DNA of 64,000 bases from Acinetobacter bouvetii DSM 14964 = CIP 107468 (GTDB lineage Bacteria; Pseudomonadota; Gammaproteobacteria; Pseudomonadales; Moraxellaceae), in the NCBI RefSeq assembly GCF_000368865.1, contig NZ_KB849727.1:427194-491193 (forward strand), read 5' to 3'. How positions within the stretch are numbered: position 1 is the stretch's first letter; each line of letters begins with the position of its first letter. Position numbers and translations under genes: made by a program. Positions 17,785 through 27,309 of the stretch are shown here, piece by piece. The notes beneath the pieces are model-generated. The model had not been told where the DNA came from. It saw nothing but the letters and a program-made list of their open reading frames with translations, and made no database searches.

Positions 17785-20700
17785 ATGCACTTTGTACATC
17801 TTGGTATTTATACAGAATTTTCCATCACAGAATCTATTGTACGCATACCTGATCTTGTAAAAGCTGCAGCTGCAGATGAAATGCCTGCTTTGGCCATTAC
17901 TGACCTGTCGAACCTGCATGCCGCCGTTAAATTTTATAAAAAAAGCTTAGATAAAGGCATTAAGCCGATCTTTGGTTCGACCATCCGCCTGAATGACGCA
18001 GAACACCGCGCGACCTTGCTGGCAATGACCAAAAAAGGCTGGCGCAGCCTGACAGAAATTGTCTCTGAAGGCTATATCAGCGGTCAGCAGCTGGATATCC
18101 CCTGCATTCAAAAAGAATGGATTTTAAATCAGCACGAAGACCTGATTGTTTTGCTGGGTCAGCACAGTGATGTTGGCAAGATGCTGTTGACTTCAAATCC
18201 GCAAAAAGCCGAACCGCTGCTGCAGGAATGGATCGAAAAATTCGGCAACCGTGTTTACTTGGCGCTGACCCGAACCAACCGCCCGGGTGAAGAAGACTTT
18301 ATTCAAGAAGCAGTGAAGCTGGCCAAAAAATACGGCATTGGCGTTGTTGCGCATAATGATGTGCACTTTGTCACGGCTGAAGACTATGAAGCGCATGAAG
18401 CCCGCGTCTGTATTGCAGACGGCTATGTGCTGGGTGATGACCGCCGTCCGAAAAACTACAGTCCAGAGCAGTATTTCAAAACTGGCGAGCAAATGACTGA
18501 ACTGTTTGCAGACATTCCAAGCGCGATTGAAAACACCTATTACATTGCACAGCGCTGCAACGTTTCACTGCGCCTCGGCTTTAACGATTTGCCGGATTAT
18601 CCAATTCCTGATGGCCACACCATCGACACCTACTTTGAACATTTATGCCAAGTTGGTCTGGAAGAGCGCCTCGACTTTCTATATCCCGTCAGTAACCGCG
18701 GTGACGATTGGCCAGAAATCCGCAAGCCTTATGATGAACGCCTTGATTTCGAAATCAAAATTATTTTGCAAATGGGCTTCCCCGGCTACTTCCTGATCGT
18801 TATGGACTTCATTCAGTGGTCTAAAGGCAATGGCGTACCCGTTGGCCCCGGCCGCGGTTCAGGTGCAGGCTCACTGGTTGCATACAGTTTAAAAATTACC
18901 GATTTGGATCCGCTGCGTTACGATCTGCTCTTCGAACGCTTCTTGAACCCCGAACGTGTATCCATGCCCGACTTTGACGTCGATTTCTGTATTGCAGGGC
19001 GTGACCGCGTGATTGACTATGTCGCCCGCACCTATGGCCGTGAAGCTGTGTCGCAGATTGCGACATTTGGTACGATGGCGGCCAAAGGCGCCATCCGTGA
19101 TGTGGCCCGCGTGCTGGGTAAATCTTACGGCTTGGCAGACCGTGTTTCTAAAATGATTCCAACCAAACCATTAGGTTTGACGCTGGAAGAATCAATTGAA
19201 GCCGAACCTCAGCTTAAAGATGTCGTCACTAACCCCTCTAACCCAGACTACGATGACGCATCTGAAATCTGGGAAATGGCGCTGAAACTTGAAGGCATTA
19301 CCCGAAATACCGGTAAGCATGCCGGCGGTGTCGTGATTGCGCCTACAAAACTCACTGACTATTCAGCGGTCATGTGTGATGCCGATGGCACAGCCCGCGT
19401 TGCCCAGTTCGATAAAGATGACGTAGAAGCGGCAGGACTGGTGAAGTTCGACTTCTTGGGCCTGCGTAACTTAACCGTAATTGAAGATGCGATTAAGCAT
19501 ATTAATGCGCGGCCAGATGTTACAGAGCCTGTCGATATTTCCTATATTCCACTGGATGATCCAATTGCTTATGACGTATTTGCCAAAGCGAATACGACTG
19601 CCGTATTCCAGTTTGAATCCGTCGGCATGAAAAAAATGCTGAAAGAGGCGCGTCCAAGCAAATTCGAAGAAATTATCGCCTTCGTATCCTTGTACCGTCC
19701 GGGTCCAATGGATCTGATTCCAGACTTTATCTTCCGTATGCACGGCGGAGAATTTGAATACCTGCATCCATTGCTGGAAAAAGTACTCGAGCCAACTTAC
19801 GGCATTATGGTGTATCAGGAACAGGTGATGCAGGCTGCGCAGTTCTGTGCGGGCTATACACTGGGCGGTGCGGATTTGCTGCGCCGCGCCATGGGTAAAA
19901 AGAAAGTTGAGGAAATGGTCAAGCAGCGCCAAACCTTCATTGAAGGCGCTGCAAAAAAAGATATTGATGCCGATACGGCCAACCATATCTTCGACTATAT
20001 GGAAAAATTTGCGGGCTACGGCTTCAACAAATCGCATGCTGCTGCCTATGCCCTTGTTGCGTATCAGACCGCTTGGCTGAAAGCGCATTACCCTGCAGAG
20101 TTCATGTCTGCAGTGATGACATCGGAAATGCAGAACACCGACAACGTGGTCTTCATTATTGACGACTGCCGCAGCAATGGTCTGGAAGTCCTGCCGCCTT
20201 CAGTGAATATGTCACTGTATAATTTCCATGCCAGCGACCCTAAAACCATTGTCTATGGTTTAGGCGCGATTAAAGGTGTGGGCGAAGCGGCCATGCAGTC
20301 CGTGATTGACTCACGGATTCATGAAGGCCCTTTCCGTGATTTATTTGACTTCTGCCACCGTATTGATTTAAAGAAAATCAATAAACGAACTTTAGAAGCC
20401 TTAATCCGTGCCGGCGCATTAGACTGCTTAGGCATTGAACGTTCAAGCCTCATGGCGCAGCTGCCTGAAGCCGTGCAAGCAGCGGAACAAGCGCGCAGCA
20501 ACCGTGAAACAGGCATCATGGACTTGTTTGGCGAAGTGGAAGAAGTGCAGCGCAAACCAGCCAAACCGGTGAAGCCTTGGTCTGATGAAGTCCGCCTGAA
20601 AGGTGAGAAAGATACTCTTGGACTCTATCTTACGGGTCACCCGATTGATGTATACCGCCCAGAACTGAAATCATTCATTTCACAGCGCATCAATGAATTA

Positions 20701-21357
20701 ACGCCGACCCGCCGCGGTGTAACCACAGTTTTTGCTGGACTCGTGGTCGATGTCGCTAACTTCCCGAACCGCATGATGGTCACACTGGATGACGGTACGG
20801 CGCGTATTGAAGTTTCCGCCAATCATGAACGCTTCCAGCGTTTTAAAGACATCATTCAGACAGAAAAAGTGGTGGTGATCGAAGGTGAAATTTATGAGCG
20901 TGAAGGCTTTGACCGCCCAATGGGCCGCTTAAGCAAAGCATTCAGCCTGAATGAAATCCGTCAAAAACGCGCCAACAGCATTCAAATCACGCTTGATTCA
21001 GAACACATCACGAAAACCTTAGCGCAAGATCTTCAAAAAATGATTGCGCCTTACTGCAATGTCGATATGTGCAGCCATATTCCTATTCAGCTTAAACTGG
21101 ATTTTGACTATGCTTCCGCAGAACTGCATTGCGGCGCCAATTGGAATATCGCCCCGCTGGATGAAGCCTTAAGCAAGCTGCGTGACTACTTTGGCAAAGA
21201 AGCGCTGCATATTGAATATCAGGTGAAATCCAAAGCGGCCAAAGCAGTCAGCTACGAACAGGCGCAGCCAGCAAATGTGCCGCCGCCGCCAGCCGATATG
21301 AGCATGGACGACGCGATGGATATGTATCAGGCTGAAACCGCAAATCAATACTCGTGA
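17785..21357 (+). CDS. dnaE: DNA polymerase III alpha subunit DnaE
   Basis: The replicative polymerase catalytic subunit. From ATG 17785, which follows AGGGA, the product has 1190 residues and opens MHFVHLGIYTEFSITES; an upstream in-frame ATG at 17755 adds ten residues with no ribosome site. Domains in order: PHP domain (about 1–275), polymerase core with GPGRGSGAGSL and the catalytic Asp pair in MPDFDVDF (about 395–400), GYGFNKSHAAAYALVAYQTA in the fingers, helix-hairpin-helix and beta-clamp-binding region, then the OB-fold domain from about 960. It is transcribed with trmJ 47 bases downstream, with no clear terminator between. Confidence 0.97.
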   Translation: MHFVHLGIYTEFSITESIVRIPDLVKAAAADEMPALAITDLSNLHAAVKFYKKSLDKGIKPIFGSTIRLNDAEHRATLLAMTKKGWRSLTEIVSEGYISGQQLDIPCIQKEWILNQHEDLIVLLGQHSDVGKMLLTSNPQKAEPLLQEWIEKFGNRVYLALTRTNRPGEEDFIQEAVKLAKKYGIGVVAHNDVHFVTAEDYEAHEARVCIADGYVLGDDRRPKNYSPEQYFKTGEQMTELFADIPSAIENTYYIAQRCNVSLRLGFNDLPDYPIPDGHTIDTYFEHLCQVGLEERLDFLYPVSNRGDDWPEIRKPYDERLDFEIKIILQMGFPGYFLIVMDFIQWSKGNGVPVGPGRGSGAGSLVAYSLKITDLDPLRYDLLFERFLNPERVSMPDFDVDFCIAGRDRVIDYVARTYGREAVSQIATFGTMAAKGAIRDVARVLGKSYGLADRVSKMIPTKPLGLTLEESIEAEPQLKDVVTNPSNPDYDDASEIWEMALKLEGITRNTGKHAGGVVIAPTKLTDYSAVMCDADGTARVAQFDKDDVEAAGLVKFDFLGLRNLTVIEDAIKHINARPDVTEPVDISYIPLDDPIAYDVFAKANTTAVFQFESVGMKKMLKEARPSKFEEIIAFVSLYRPGPMDLIPDFIFRMHGGEFEYLHPLLEKVLEPTYGIMVYQEQVMQAAQFCAGYTLGGADLLRRAMGKKKVEEMVKQRQTFIEGAAKKDIDADTANHIFDYMEKFAGYGFNKSHAAAYALVAYQTAWLKAHYPAEFMSAVMTSEMQNTDNVVFIIDDCRSNGLEVLPPSVNMSLYNFHASDPKTIVYGLGAIKGVGEAAMQSVIDSRIHEGPFRDLFDFCHRIDLKKINKRTLEALIRAGALDCLGIERSSLMAQLPEAVQAAEQARSNRETGIMDLFGEVEEVQRKPAKPVKPWSDEVRLKGEKDTLGLYLTGHPIDVYRPELKSFISQRINELTPTRRGVTTVFAGLVVDVANFPNRMMVTLDDGTARIEVSANHERFQRFKDIIQTEKVVVIEGEIYEREGFDRPMGRLSKAFSLNEIRQKRANSIQITLDSEHITKTLAQDLQKMIAPYCNVDMCSHIPIQLKLDFDYASAELHCGANWNIAPLDEALSKLRDYFGKEALHIEYQVKSKAAKAVSYEQAQPANVPPPPADMSMDDAMDMYQAETANQYS

Positions 21358-21404
21358 TAAAGCACGCTTGATTAGACAACTTTTAAATATTTAAATTTGG
21401 AACA

Positions 21405-22250
21405 ATGATGAGTCAAATTGACAATGCTGCTGTTACAGCGCATCTCTCCCACGTGCGTATTGTGATGGTCAATACCACTCTGCCGGCAAATATTGGCAGC
21501 GCGCTGCGAGCCTTGAAAACCATGGGGCTATGCAAATTGGTGCTGGTTGCGCCTAAAACCTATCCGCATCCGGATATTGACGCGCTTGCAGCCGGCGCAG
21601 CCGATCTAATCGAACAGATTGAAATTGTCGAAAGCTTAGAAGATGCGATTAAAGACTGCCATATTGTCTTTGGCACCAGCGCACGCACCCGCACTATCCC
21701 ATGGCCTTTACTGGATGCGCGCCCCGCTGCAGAAATGTCGCTGAAAGCAGTTTCTGAAAAGCAGCAGGAAGTTGCCGTTATTTTTGGCCGTGAAGACCGG
21801 GGCCTCACCAATGAAGAATTGGCGATGGCCAACTATCACGTCACGATTCCTGTAAACAGCGACTATGGCGTTCTGAATGTTGCGCAAGCCATTCAAGTCA
21901 TTTGCTATGAAATGCGCATGGCAGCCATGCAGTTTGTTGAATATGCAGCAGATCCTGAAGCCCAAATGCATGTGACAGATCATGTGGATATGCAGTGGGA
22001 TGAACCTTTAGTGACTCACGAACAGATGGAACAATTTTACCCGCATTTGGAAAAAATGCTGGCAGAGATTGAATTTATGGATCCTAAAAATCCAAGATTA
22101 TTGCCTTTGCGCTTGCGTCGCCTATTTGGACGTATACAATTAGATCGTATGGAATATCATTTGCTTCGCGGTATATTTACCCGAGTACAAGCCCTGAATA
22201 ACGGCACATGGAAAAAATCGAAGGATAAAGAGGATCAATCTAATGCTTAA
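21405..22250 (+). CDS. trmJ: tRNA (cytidine/uridine-2'-O-)-methyltransferase TrmJ
   Basis: TrmJ adds a 2'-O-methyl group at position 32 of the tRNA anticodon loop. It is a SPOUT-class enzyme with a deep trefoil knot. The 281-residue product has the first motif [20 protein letters not shown] (Asn/Arg catalytic region) and the knot motifs [15 protein letters not shown] and [19 protein letters not shown] basic C-terminal extension ends the protein. The start is one of two adjacent ATGs (21405 or 21408). The last 8 bases overlap the cysE start, so the two are translationally coupled. Confidence 0.95.
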   Translation: MMSQIDNAAVTAHLSHVRIVMVNTTLPANIGSALRALKTMGLCKLVLVAPKTYPHPDIDALAAGAADLIEQIEIVESLEDAIKDCHIVFGTSARTRTIPWPLLDARPAAEMSLKAVSEKQQEVAVIFGREDRGLTNEELAMANYHVTIPVNSDYGVLNVAQAIQVICYEMRMAAMQFVEYAADPEAQMHVTDHVDMQWDEPLVTHEQMEQFYPHLEKMLAEIEFMDPKNPRLLPLRLRRLFGRIQLDRMEYHLLRGIFTRVQALNNGTWKKSKDKEDQSNA

Positions 22251-23052
22251 ACAGCTCAAAGAAGATATCCAAGCTGTCTTCGCGCGCGATCCTGCAGCAC
22301 GAAACACACTGGAAGTTTTAACCACCTATCCGGGCATTCATGCCCTGATCATGCACCGCGTTGCGCATGAATTGTGGACTAAAGACTGTAAAGGCTCAGC
22401 TCGCCTCTTATCTTCTTTCAGCCGTTTTGCAACTGGCATTGAAATTCACCCAGGCGCGAAAATCGGCCGCCGTTTTTTCATCGATCATGGCATGGGTGTC
22501 GTGATTGGCGAAACTGCAGAAATTGGCGATGATGTCACCCTGTATCATGGCGTCACCCTTGGCGGCACCACATGGAATAAAGGCAAGCGCCATCCGACAT
22601 TGGAAGATGGCGTGGTTGTCGGTGCAGGCGCTAAAATCTTAGGCCCCTTTACCGTAGGTAAAAATGCCAAAGTCGGTTCTAATGCCGTGGTGACCAAAGA
22701 AGTGCCGCCAGAAACAACCGCCGTCGGCAATCCTGCGCGCTTCATTACCAAAAACAAACCAAAAGATGATGAAGAAAACCGCCGCCGTGATTATGCAGAA
22801 AGCATAGGCTTCCAGCCTTATGCCGCAACACAGGATCAGTCTGATCCAATTCTGGACGGCATGCGTGTTTTGCTTGACCGCATTCAGCTGAATGAAAAGC
22901 GCATGAACACCTTGTGTCAGCGTTTGTCTCTGCTCGATCCAACCTTTAAAAAACAGCAGTTGAATGAACAGCCATTCAGTGATGAAGAATTGAAAATCAT
23001 TGAAGAGGCGAAACGTGAATGTGAAGCGCAGAGCAGCCAATCAAAAGCTTAA
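22243..23052 (+). CDS. cysE: Serine O-acetyltransferase CysE
   Basis: CysE acetylates L-serine with acetyl-CoA, the committed step to cysteine. The 269-residue product is of the shorter EpsC-like type with a left-handed beta-helix: repeated hexapeptides from [10 protein letters not shown] through [34 protein letters not shown] and [11 protein letters not shown]. The catalytic His of [11 protein letters not shown] is present near residue 85. After the beta-helix there is an unusual helical tail of about 80 residues (ending EECEAQSS-like acidic sequence), longer than in most EpsC-type enzymes. In pseudomonads iscR-iscS follow cysE; here they do not. Confidence 0.95.
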   Translation: MLKQLKEDIQAVFARDPAARNTLEVLTTYPGIHALIMHRVAHELWTKDCKGSARLLSSFSRFATGIEIHPGAKIGRRFFIDHGMGVVIGETAEIGDDVTLYHGVTLGGTTWNKGKRHPTLEDGVVVGAGAKILGPFTVGKNAKVGSNAVVTKEVPPETTAVGNPARFITKNKPKDDEENRRRDYAESIGFQPYAATQDQSDPILDGMRVLLDRIQLNEKRMNTLCQRLSLLDPTFKKQQLNEQPFSDEELKIIEEAKRECEAQSSQSKA

Positions 23053-23093
23053 TGCTGCTGTTGAATAACACTCAAGTGCTTAGTAACTGACTT

Positions 23094-23131
23094 GCATGTT
23101 GATCAGAGTTTTTTTAGACTGACCAACATGC
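23094..23131 (+). terminator. Hairpin after cysE, possible terminator
   Basis: A 13-bp stem GCATGTTGATCAG / CTGACCAACATGC (one G·T pair) with a 12-base T-rich loop. A T tract (GTTTTT) begins seven bases after the stem, so termination is plausible but not textbook. Confidence 0.5.
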
Positions 23132-23168
23132 TTGAAAGTTTTTAAAATAAATTAAATGGAAGATCATT

Positions 23169-24080
23169 ATGACGCTTAAGCCCTTGGCCGTTGCCTTAGT
23201 CGCTTTAACTCTTGCTGCATGCGGAAGCGCGCCAACCAAAAATAAAAATCCTGAAGGCGCAATGATCTTTGCAGAGCCTGAATTAACACCGCCATTCTAC
23301 GCACTGAACCCATTTAACTACGATGCGCCGCCTCCATTTGAAATGGATCTGCAAAAAGCCGCGGCACAGCCTGTAACTAAAATGGAAGTGAATTTAGCCA
23401 GCGATCCATCTAAAAAAATGACTTTGGATGTTAACCGCCTCATCATTCCGACTGTGAACAGCAAAGTCCGCTCTATGAAATATGCGGTGCTTGCCGGTGA
23501 CAACGAAATTGATATCACTGAAATAGATGACTTTCTGCAATTGGTCGAAGGCAAAGCGCGCCACTACCCGCCACGCTTTGTACAGCGCAATGAGCGTAAA
23601 GGGTTTGAGGCCAAACTGAAAGAAACAACTCAGCAGCTGGATACTTTGGCGTCTAAAGACAATGCATCTTTTGATATTTTAATCCGCGCATTCAAAGCCA
23701 GCGTTATGGCGCGCAATTTAGACTTGGGTTCTGTATACACCACCAAATCTTTAACTTATGCGCAGCGTATTCTCAAAATTAACCAAGATGATGCTGAGGC
23801 TAACTTCTGGTTTGGTTTTGGCTTATCTGAAGGCGGCGGTCAGCGTGAAGCGATTCCTTATTTAGACAAAGCAATGAAAGCTGGCGTACAGGAAGCTTAC
23901 CTTTCCGCAGCCAATAACTACATCGCGATGGAACAAAAGAAAAGCGCCGTCAATGTGCTCAAAAACTATAAAGTAAAATATCCGCAAGAAGGTGAAGTTG
24001 CTGACCGCTTAATTCAAGAAATTGAAAAGCAAGGCCGCTGGAATGTATGGCAGGTTTTAAACCCGCCTAAAACATCTTAA
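23169..24080 (+). CDS. TPR-containing lipoprotein
   Basis: A 303-residue lipoprotein: the signal ends LAAC, so Cys18 is the lipid anchor. A proline-rich linker follows. The second half has tetratricopeptide-like repeats (ANFWFGFGLSEGGGQREAIPYL-type helix pair, then AAYL-like pair with NNYIAMEQKKSAVNVLKNY read in parts). GGAAG precedes ATG 23169. The position alone between cysE and a second lipoprotein gives no pathway. Envelope TPR lipoproteins usually act as assembly scaffolds; that is inference. It is closed by a strong terminator. Confidence 0.8.
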   Translation: MTLKPLAVALVALTLAACGSAPTKNKNPEGAMIFAEPELTPPFYALNPFNYDAPPPFEMDLQKAAAQPVTKMEVNLASDPSKKMTLDVNRLIIPTVNSKVRSMKYAVLAGDNEIDITEIDDFLQLVEGKARHYPPRFVQRNERKGFEAKLKETTQQLDTLASKDNASFDILIRAFKASVMARNLDLGSVYTTKSLTYAQRILKINQDDAEANFWFGFGLSEGGGQREAIPYLDKAMKAGVQEAYLSAANNYIAMEQKKSAVNVLKNYKVKYPQEGEVADRLIQEIEKQGRWNVWQVLNPPKTS

Positions 24081-24090
24081 TCCTGCAAAT

Positions 24091-24122
24091 AAAAAATAGG
24101 CCATTTACTGGCCTATTTTTTA
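24091..24122 (+). terminator. Terminator after the TPR lipoprotein
   Basis: A 13-bp perfect stem AAAAAATAGGCCA / TGGCCTATTTTTT with a 5-base loop. Confidence 0.92.
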
Positions 24123-24197
24123 TTTTAAGCGAATTGAAAATCCTCAGGATTGCCGTATGATTTAAGCATTGAAAATTTGAAACTTCGTGAACACAGC

Positions 24198-26201
24198 ATG
24201 CAGCATAAAATCAATAAATTACTGCTTATGGGATTAATGAGCACACTGCTGCTTAGCGGTTGCCAAGTCGTCAGCGTAAAAAATCAGGCTTTAAATGTTA
24301 CGATTGCCAATGAGCGCGACAGCATTCTCTCACGCAATAAACTCAGTGAAGCCAGTTTGAATGTCCTGTCGATGACTGGGCGCGAAGCAAAAATCTGCAC
24401 AGAATCTCCAGAAAGCTGCGTTGATGAAATCAAGCAAATCCCCCAGATTATCGATGAACAGCTGCTGTCGACCGCAAGTGAACTTTATCTGGCAAAGGCT
24501 ATAGAACTTGAAAACTCAGCTGAATGCAAAATCAGCCTGTTAACCAAGCATATATCTCAGGAACGCCAACAAGCGCAGCAAGTTTCATATGAAAAATGTT
24601 TAAGCCAGCAGCTGTACATGCTGGATAAGAGCATCCGCTACAGCTACGCCTATATGTTTAAAACAAAACGCGGGCCGCAAGACCGCATTTTTGACAACAG
24701 ACAGGTACAAATTCGAGATTTCTACAATCAAAGTATTGCGAAACTCGTCAATACGTATTATTTACGCTATAAGCCGACTGAAGTCACCAGTCAAATTAAG
24801 ATTGGCCAAAGCATCTATAATATTGATTTTGACAACTATCCAGAGCTCAAAAAACGTAAGATTGAACAGCTCATGTCAACCTACAATCTGAACTTTTCCG
24901 GCTTGCGCTCGATCACCCGCCGTGATGGTTTCGGTTCAGAATTCTTGGTCGTTTTGCCTGATGACATCCCAAAGGCTTCAGGCAAAGCCAAATATATTAT
25001 TTCCCCGATGTCATACAAATATCCAAGCGGCATCAATCCCAATATTCACCAAGCGCGTTATTTGGCAGCAACTTTAACAGCAGAACCGGCTTCTGCTGCT
25101 TCCGTTGAAGATATTCTGAATCAGGCAAATTTCCAGATTAAGGCCTATGACCCCTATAAATTTGAAAAATTAACCATCGGCAATAAGCAATATCCGCTGG
25201 CGGCCAACTTTTCCGCGCCCTACGGCCTTTGGCTTGCACAAAATAATTTAGGGAAATCAGCATACTTGTCACTCATTGACCGTGATGAACAGCTGACCAT
25301 GCCTCATCTGTATATGCTGGAACCCTATAATCCAAATAAAAAAATCATTGTATTGGTGCATGGATTAGCCAGCAGCCCAGAAGCTTGGATCCGCCTGACC
25401 AATGATATAATGGGTGATCCTGTACTGCGCGAGCATTTTCAGGTTTGGCAGGTGTTTTATTCAACCAATATGCCGATTGTTGAAAGCCGGTTCCAAATTC
25501 ATGCTGTCTTAACCCAAGCATTTGCCCAAGTCAGCAATCAAGCGCCGGCTAAGCATGATGCGGTACTCATCGGACACAGCATGGGCGGCATTATTGCCCG
25601 TCTGCTGGTAAGCGATGCAGATGTCACGCAAAATGCGCTTAAAATGATGAATGCCCGCCAAATCAATCAGTATAAAAACGTTAATGTCGTTAAAGACCGT
25701 TTGGTCATGAAAGACATCCCAAATTTCAGCCGCGCCATTTTCTTATCTGCACCTCACCGCGGAACCGAATTTGCAGACCGCTGGTTTACCAGAGCTGCCC
25801 GTAAAATAATCAAGCTGCCTGGCGCATTTCTATCCGCTATGGCCGATGTCCTCACGCAAGAAGAAGACCTTAAAGACCTGTTCAAAGAAATTGATCATGG
25901 CCTAATCCAAAATGGGCCAAGTGATTTAAGCTATAAATCCAAATTCATTGCTTTAACTGAAGACATCATGCCCAAAAAAGGCATGAAATATCATTCAATT
26001 ATTGGCAATGCGACAAAAAGTGATGATCTGAATATCATCACTGACGATGTTGTTCCGTATAAAAGCGCGCATTTAGAAGGTGCAGTTTCTGAAAAGATTT
26101 TAAAAGGCGGGCATTCCATTCAGGAAACACCTGAAGCAGTGCTGGAACTGCGCCGGATTTTAAGACAGCATCTTGTAGAATTAGGATTATATAAACCTTA
26201 A
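24198..26201 (+). CDS. Lipase-like alpha/beta-hydrolase lipoprotein
   Basis: From ATG 24198 the product is 667 residues with a lipoprotein signal ending LLSGC (Cys22). A longer frame to 24150 would bury this signal, so it is rejected. The first 330 residues are an unrecognised helical region. The C-terminal half is an alpha/beta hydrolase: oxyanion region VLVHGLASSPEAW near residue 386 and nucleophile elbow GHSMGG with Ser near 460. A plausible His lies in LKGGHSIQETPE near the end, and the acidic residue is not certain. It is likely a membrane-anchored esterase, lipase or PGAP1-like acyl hydrolase. The substrate is unknown. Confidence 0.85.
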   Translation: MQHKINKLLLMGLMSTLLLSGCQVVSVKNQALNVTIANERDSILSRNKLSEASLNVLSMTGREAKICTESPESCVDEIKQIPQIIDEQLLSTASELYLAKAIELENSAECKISLLTKHISQERQQAQQVSYEKCLSQQLYMLDKSIRYSYAYMFKTKRGPQDRIFDNRQVQIRDFYNQSIAKLVNTYYLRYKPTEVTSQIKIGQSIYNIDFDNYPELKKRKIEQLMSTYNLNFSGLRSITRRDGFGSEFLVVLPDDIPKASGKAKYIISPMSYKYPSGINPNIHQARYLAATLTAEPASAASVEDILNQANFQIKAYDPYKFEKLTIGNKQYPLAANFSAPYGLWLAQNNLGKSAYLSLIDRDEQLTMPHLYMLEPYNPNKKIIVLVHGLASSPEAWIRLTNDIMGDPVLREHFQVWQVFYSTNMPIVESRFQIHAVLTQAFAQVSNQAPAKHDAVLIGHSMGGIIARLLVSDADVTQNALKMMNARQINQYKNVNVVKDRLVMKDIPNFSRAIFLSAPHRGTEFADRWFTRAARKIIKLPGAFLSAMADVLTQEEDLKDLFKEIDHGLIQNGPSDLSYKSKFIALTEDIMPKKGMKYHSIIGNATKSDDLNIITDDVVPYKSAHLEGAVSEKILKGGHSIQETPEAVLELRRILRQHLVELGLYKP

Positions 26202-26212
26202 GCTTGTACTGT

Positions 26213-26242
26213 AAAAAAACCGGCGCATTGTCCGGTTTTTTT
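26213..26242. terminator. Bidirectional terminator between the lipase-like and the oxidase genes
   Basis: Stem AAAAAAACCGG / CCGGTTTTTTT, 11 bp, between two convergent genes. Confidence 0.92.
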
Positions 26243-26257
26243 AATTTTGTGATTCAT

Positions 26258-27004
26258 TTATTCGAGATGAATCTTATAGCAGGCATCCAGCGCCATTTCA
26301 TAATAGGCCAAACCTTCCTTAGCGGCGTTAAAAGCGCGCTGCTGAAGCGCCGGGCTTCCATCGGCCAAGCGCTTGATCAGCTCCATCGCTTCATAAGGAT
26401 GCAAATCATCATAATGCGCATGCGCTCTAAGCCAGGCAATTGTACGCTTATTGATGGAAACCTCAGGATGAACTGTATAAGCTTGAATTCCCTTATACAC
26501 CCTACTGCTCCAGTCACCCGTCGCCCATTCAATAGCAAGATTCGTCGCCGCTAAACTCTCACATAAACTGGCGCGTGTATTAATGTTCCAAAGAAAATGA
26601 TTGACTGCGTTCATCGCTGCTGACGGCTTGACACTGTCCAATTCAGCAACCGCAATGCCAAAACCGCCAGCCCAGTCCCGGTACCAATTCAGATGCCTTT
26701 CTTCAACCTTAATATTTTGAATCAGCCAATCCCGTGTTTCCGCTACCCCGGATTCAGAAAAATGAGTTGCTTTTGCAAGCGCCAGCGCCATAAAGGATGG
26801 AAAATGGGCAACTAAAGGATAGAAGTGCAGCAGCGCATAGCGAAAGCTTTTAACCGTCAGCTGGCCGCTTGCCATATTCACAAAAAAGGGATGTTCACTT
26901 ATTCTATTTTTATATGGGGTTAGGTCATCCCAGAACTTTTGAGACCAAGCATTATGCGGATTAATTTTGAGGCTTGAATCAACTTGCTTCTGTAAAGCCG
27001 TCAT
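26258..27004 (-). CDS. Haem-oxygenase-like di-iron oxidase, UndA-like (usually labelled TenA-like)
   Basis: A 248-residue all-helical protein. The likely iron ligands are visible: E101-x2-H104 in NIKVEERHLNWYRDWA, E159 in AATNLAIEWATGDWS, and H195/H197 with D199/D200 and H202 in AHAHYDDLHPYEA. TenA lacks this set. It fits the haem-oxygenase-like di-iron oxidases, and the surrounding sequence resembles, from memory, UndA of Pseudomonas, which turns medium-chain fatty acids into terminal alkenes. UndA ligands are recalled at nearly the same positions. Fatty-acid oxidation is an inference. GGAG lies before the ATG; the gene stands alone, divergent from the diguanylate cyclase. Confidence 0.8.
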   Translation of the reverse strand: MTALQKQVDSSLKINPHNAWSQKFWDDLTPYKNRISEHPFFVNMASGQLTVKSFRYALLHFYPLVAHFPSFMALALAKATHFSESGVAETRDWLIQNIKVEERHLNWYRDWAGGFGIAVAELDSVKPSAAMNAVNHFLWNINTRASLCESLAATNLAIEWATGDWSSRVYKGIQAYTVHPEVSINKRTIAWLRAHAHYDDLHPYEAMELIKRLADGSPALQQRAFNAAKEGLAYYEMALDACYKIHLE

Positions 27005-27309
27005 TTACTGCTCCATGTAATAATTTTTATGCATCTGCCATTCGATCATAATTTAATTCATAAACGAAACAAGTGATTTTTTTTAATCGCCATTCAACTA
27101 TTAATCACTATTACTTATTAGACTTTAAACCCCATTGTCTCATTAATCACATAATTTATCTGTGTAACAGAAAAAAAGTCATATTTTCTACTTGTAGAGC
27201 ATAAATTCTTTTGTTAAAACTAGTAACTGTAGGCTAAAAATGAAACCGTTAAAATTCCAAAAATGGGATTAAAACCATTAAAATATAAAAGATAATTTGG
27301 CAAAAGCAT
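27005..27309. other. Divergent promoter region (oxidase / diguanylate cyclase)
   Basis: 305 bases of A+T-rich sequence between two genes that point away from each other. It must hold both promoters. I see no strong inverted repeat and no clear -35/-10 pair that I would defend. Confidence 0.4.

Noticed and set aside
19471..20088. 205-codon frame antisense to dnaE
   Set aside because: It is the mirror of a strongly conserved polymerase segment; long antisense frames are common there from codon bias, and it has no ribosome site.
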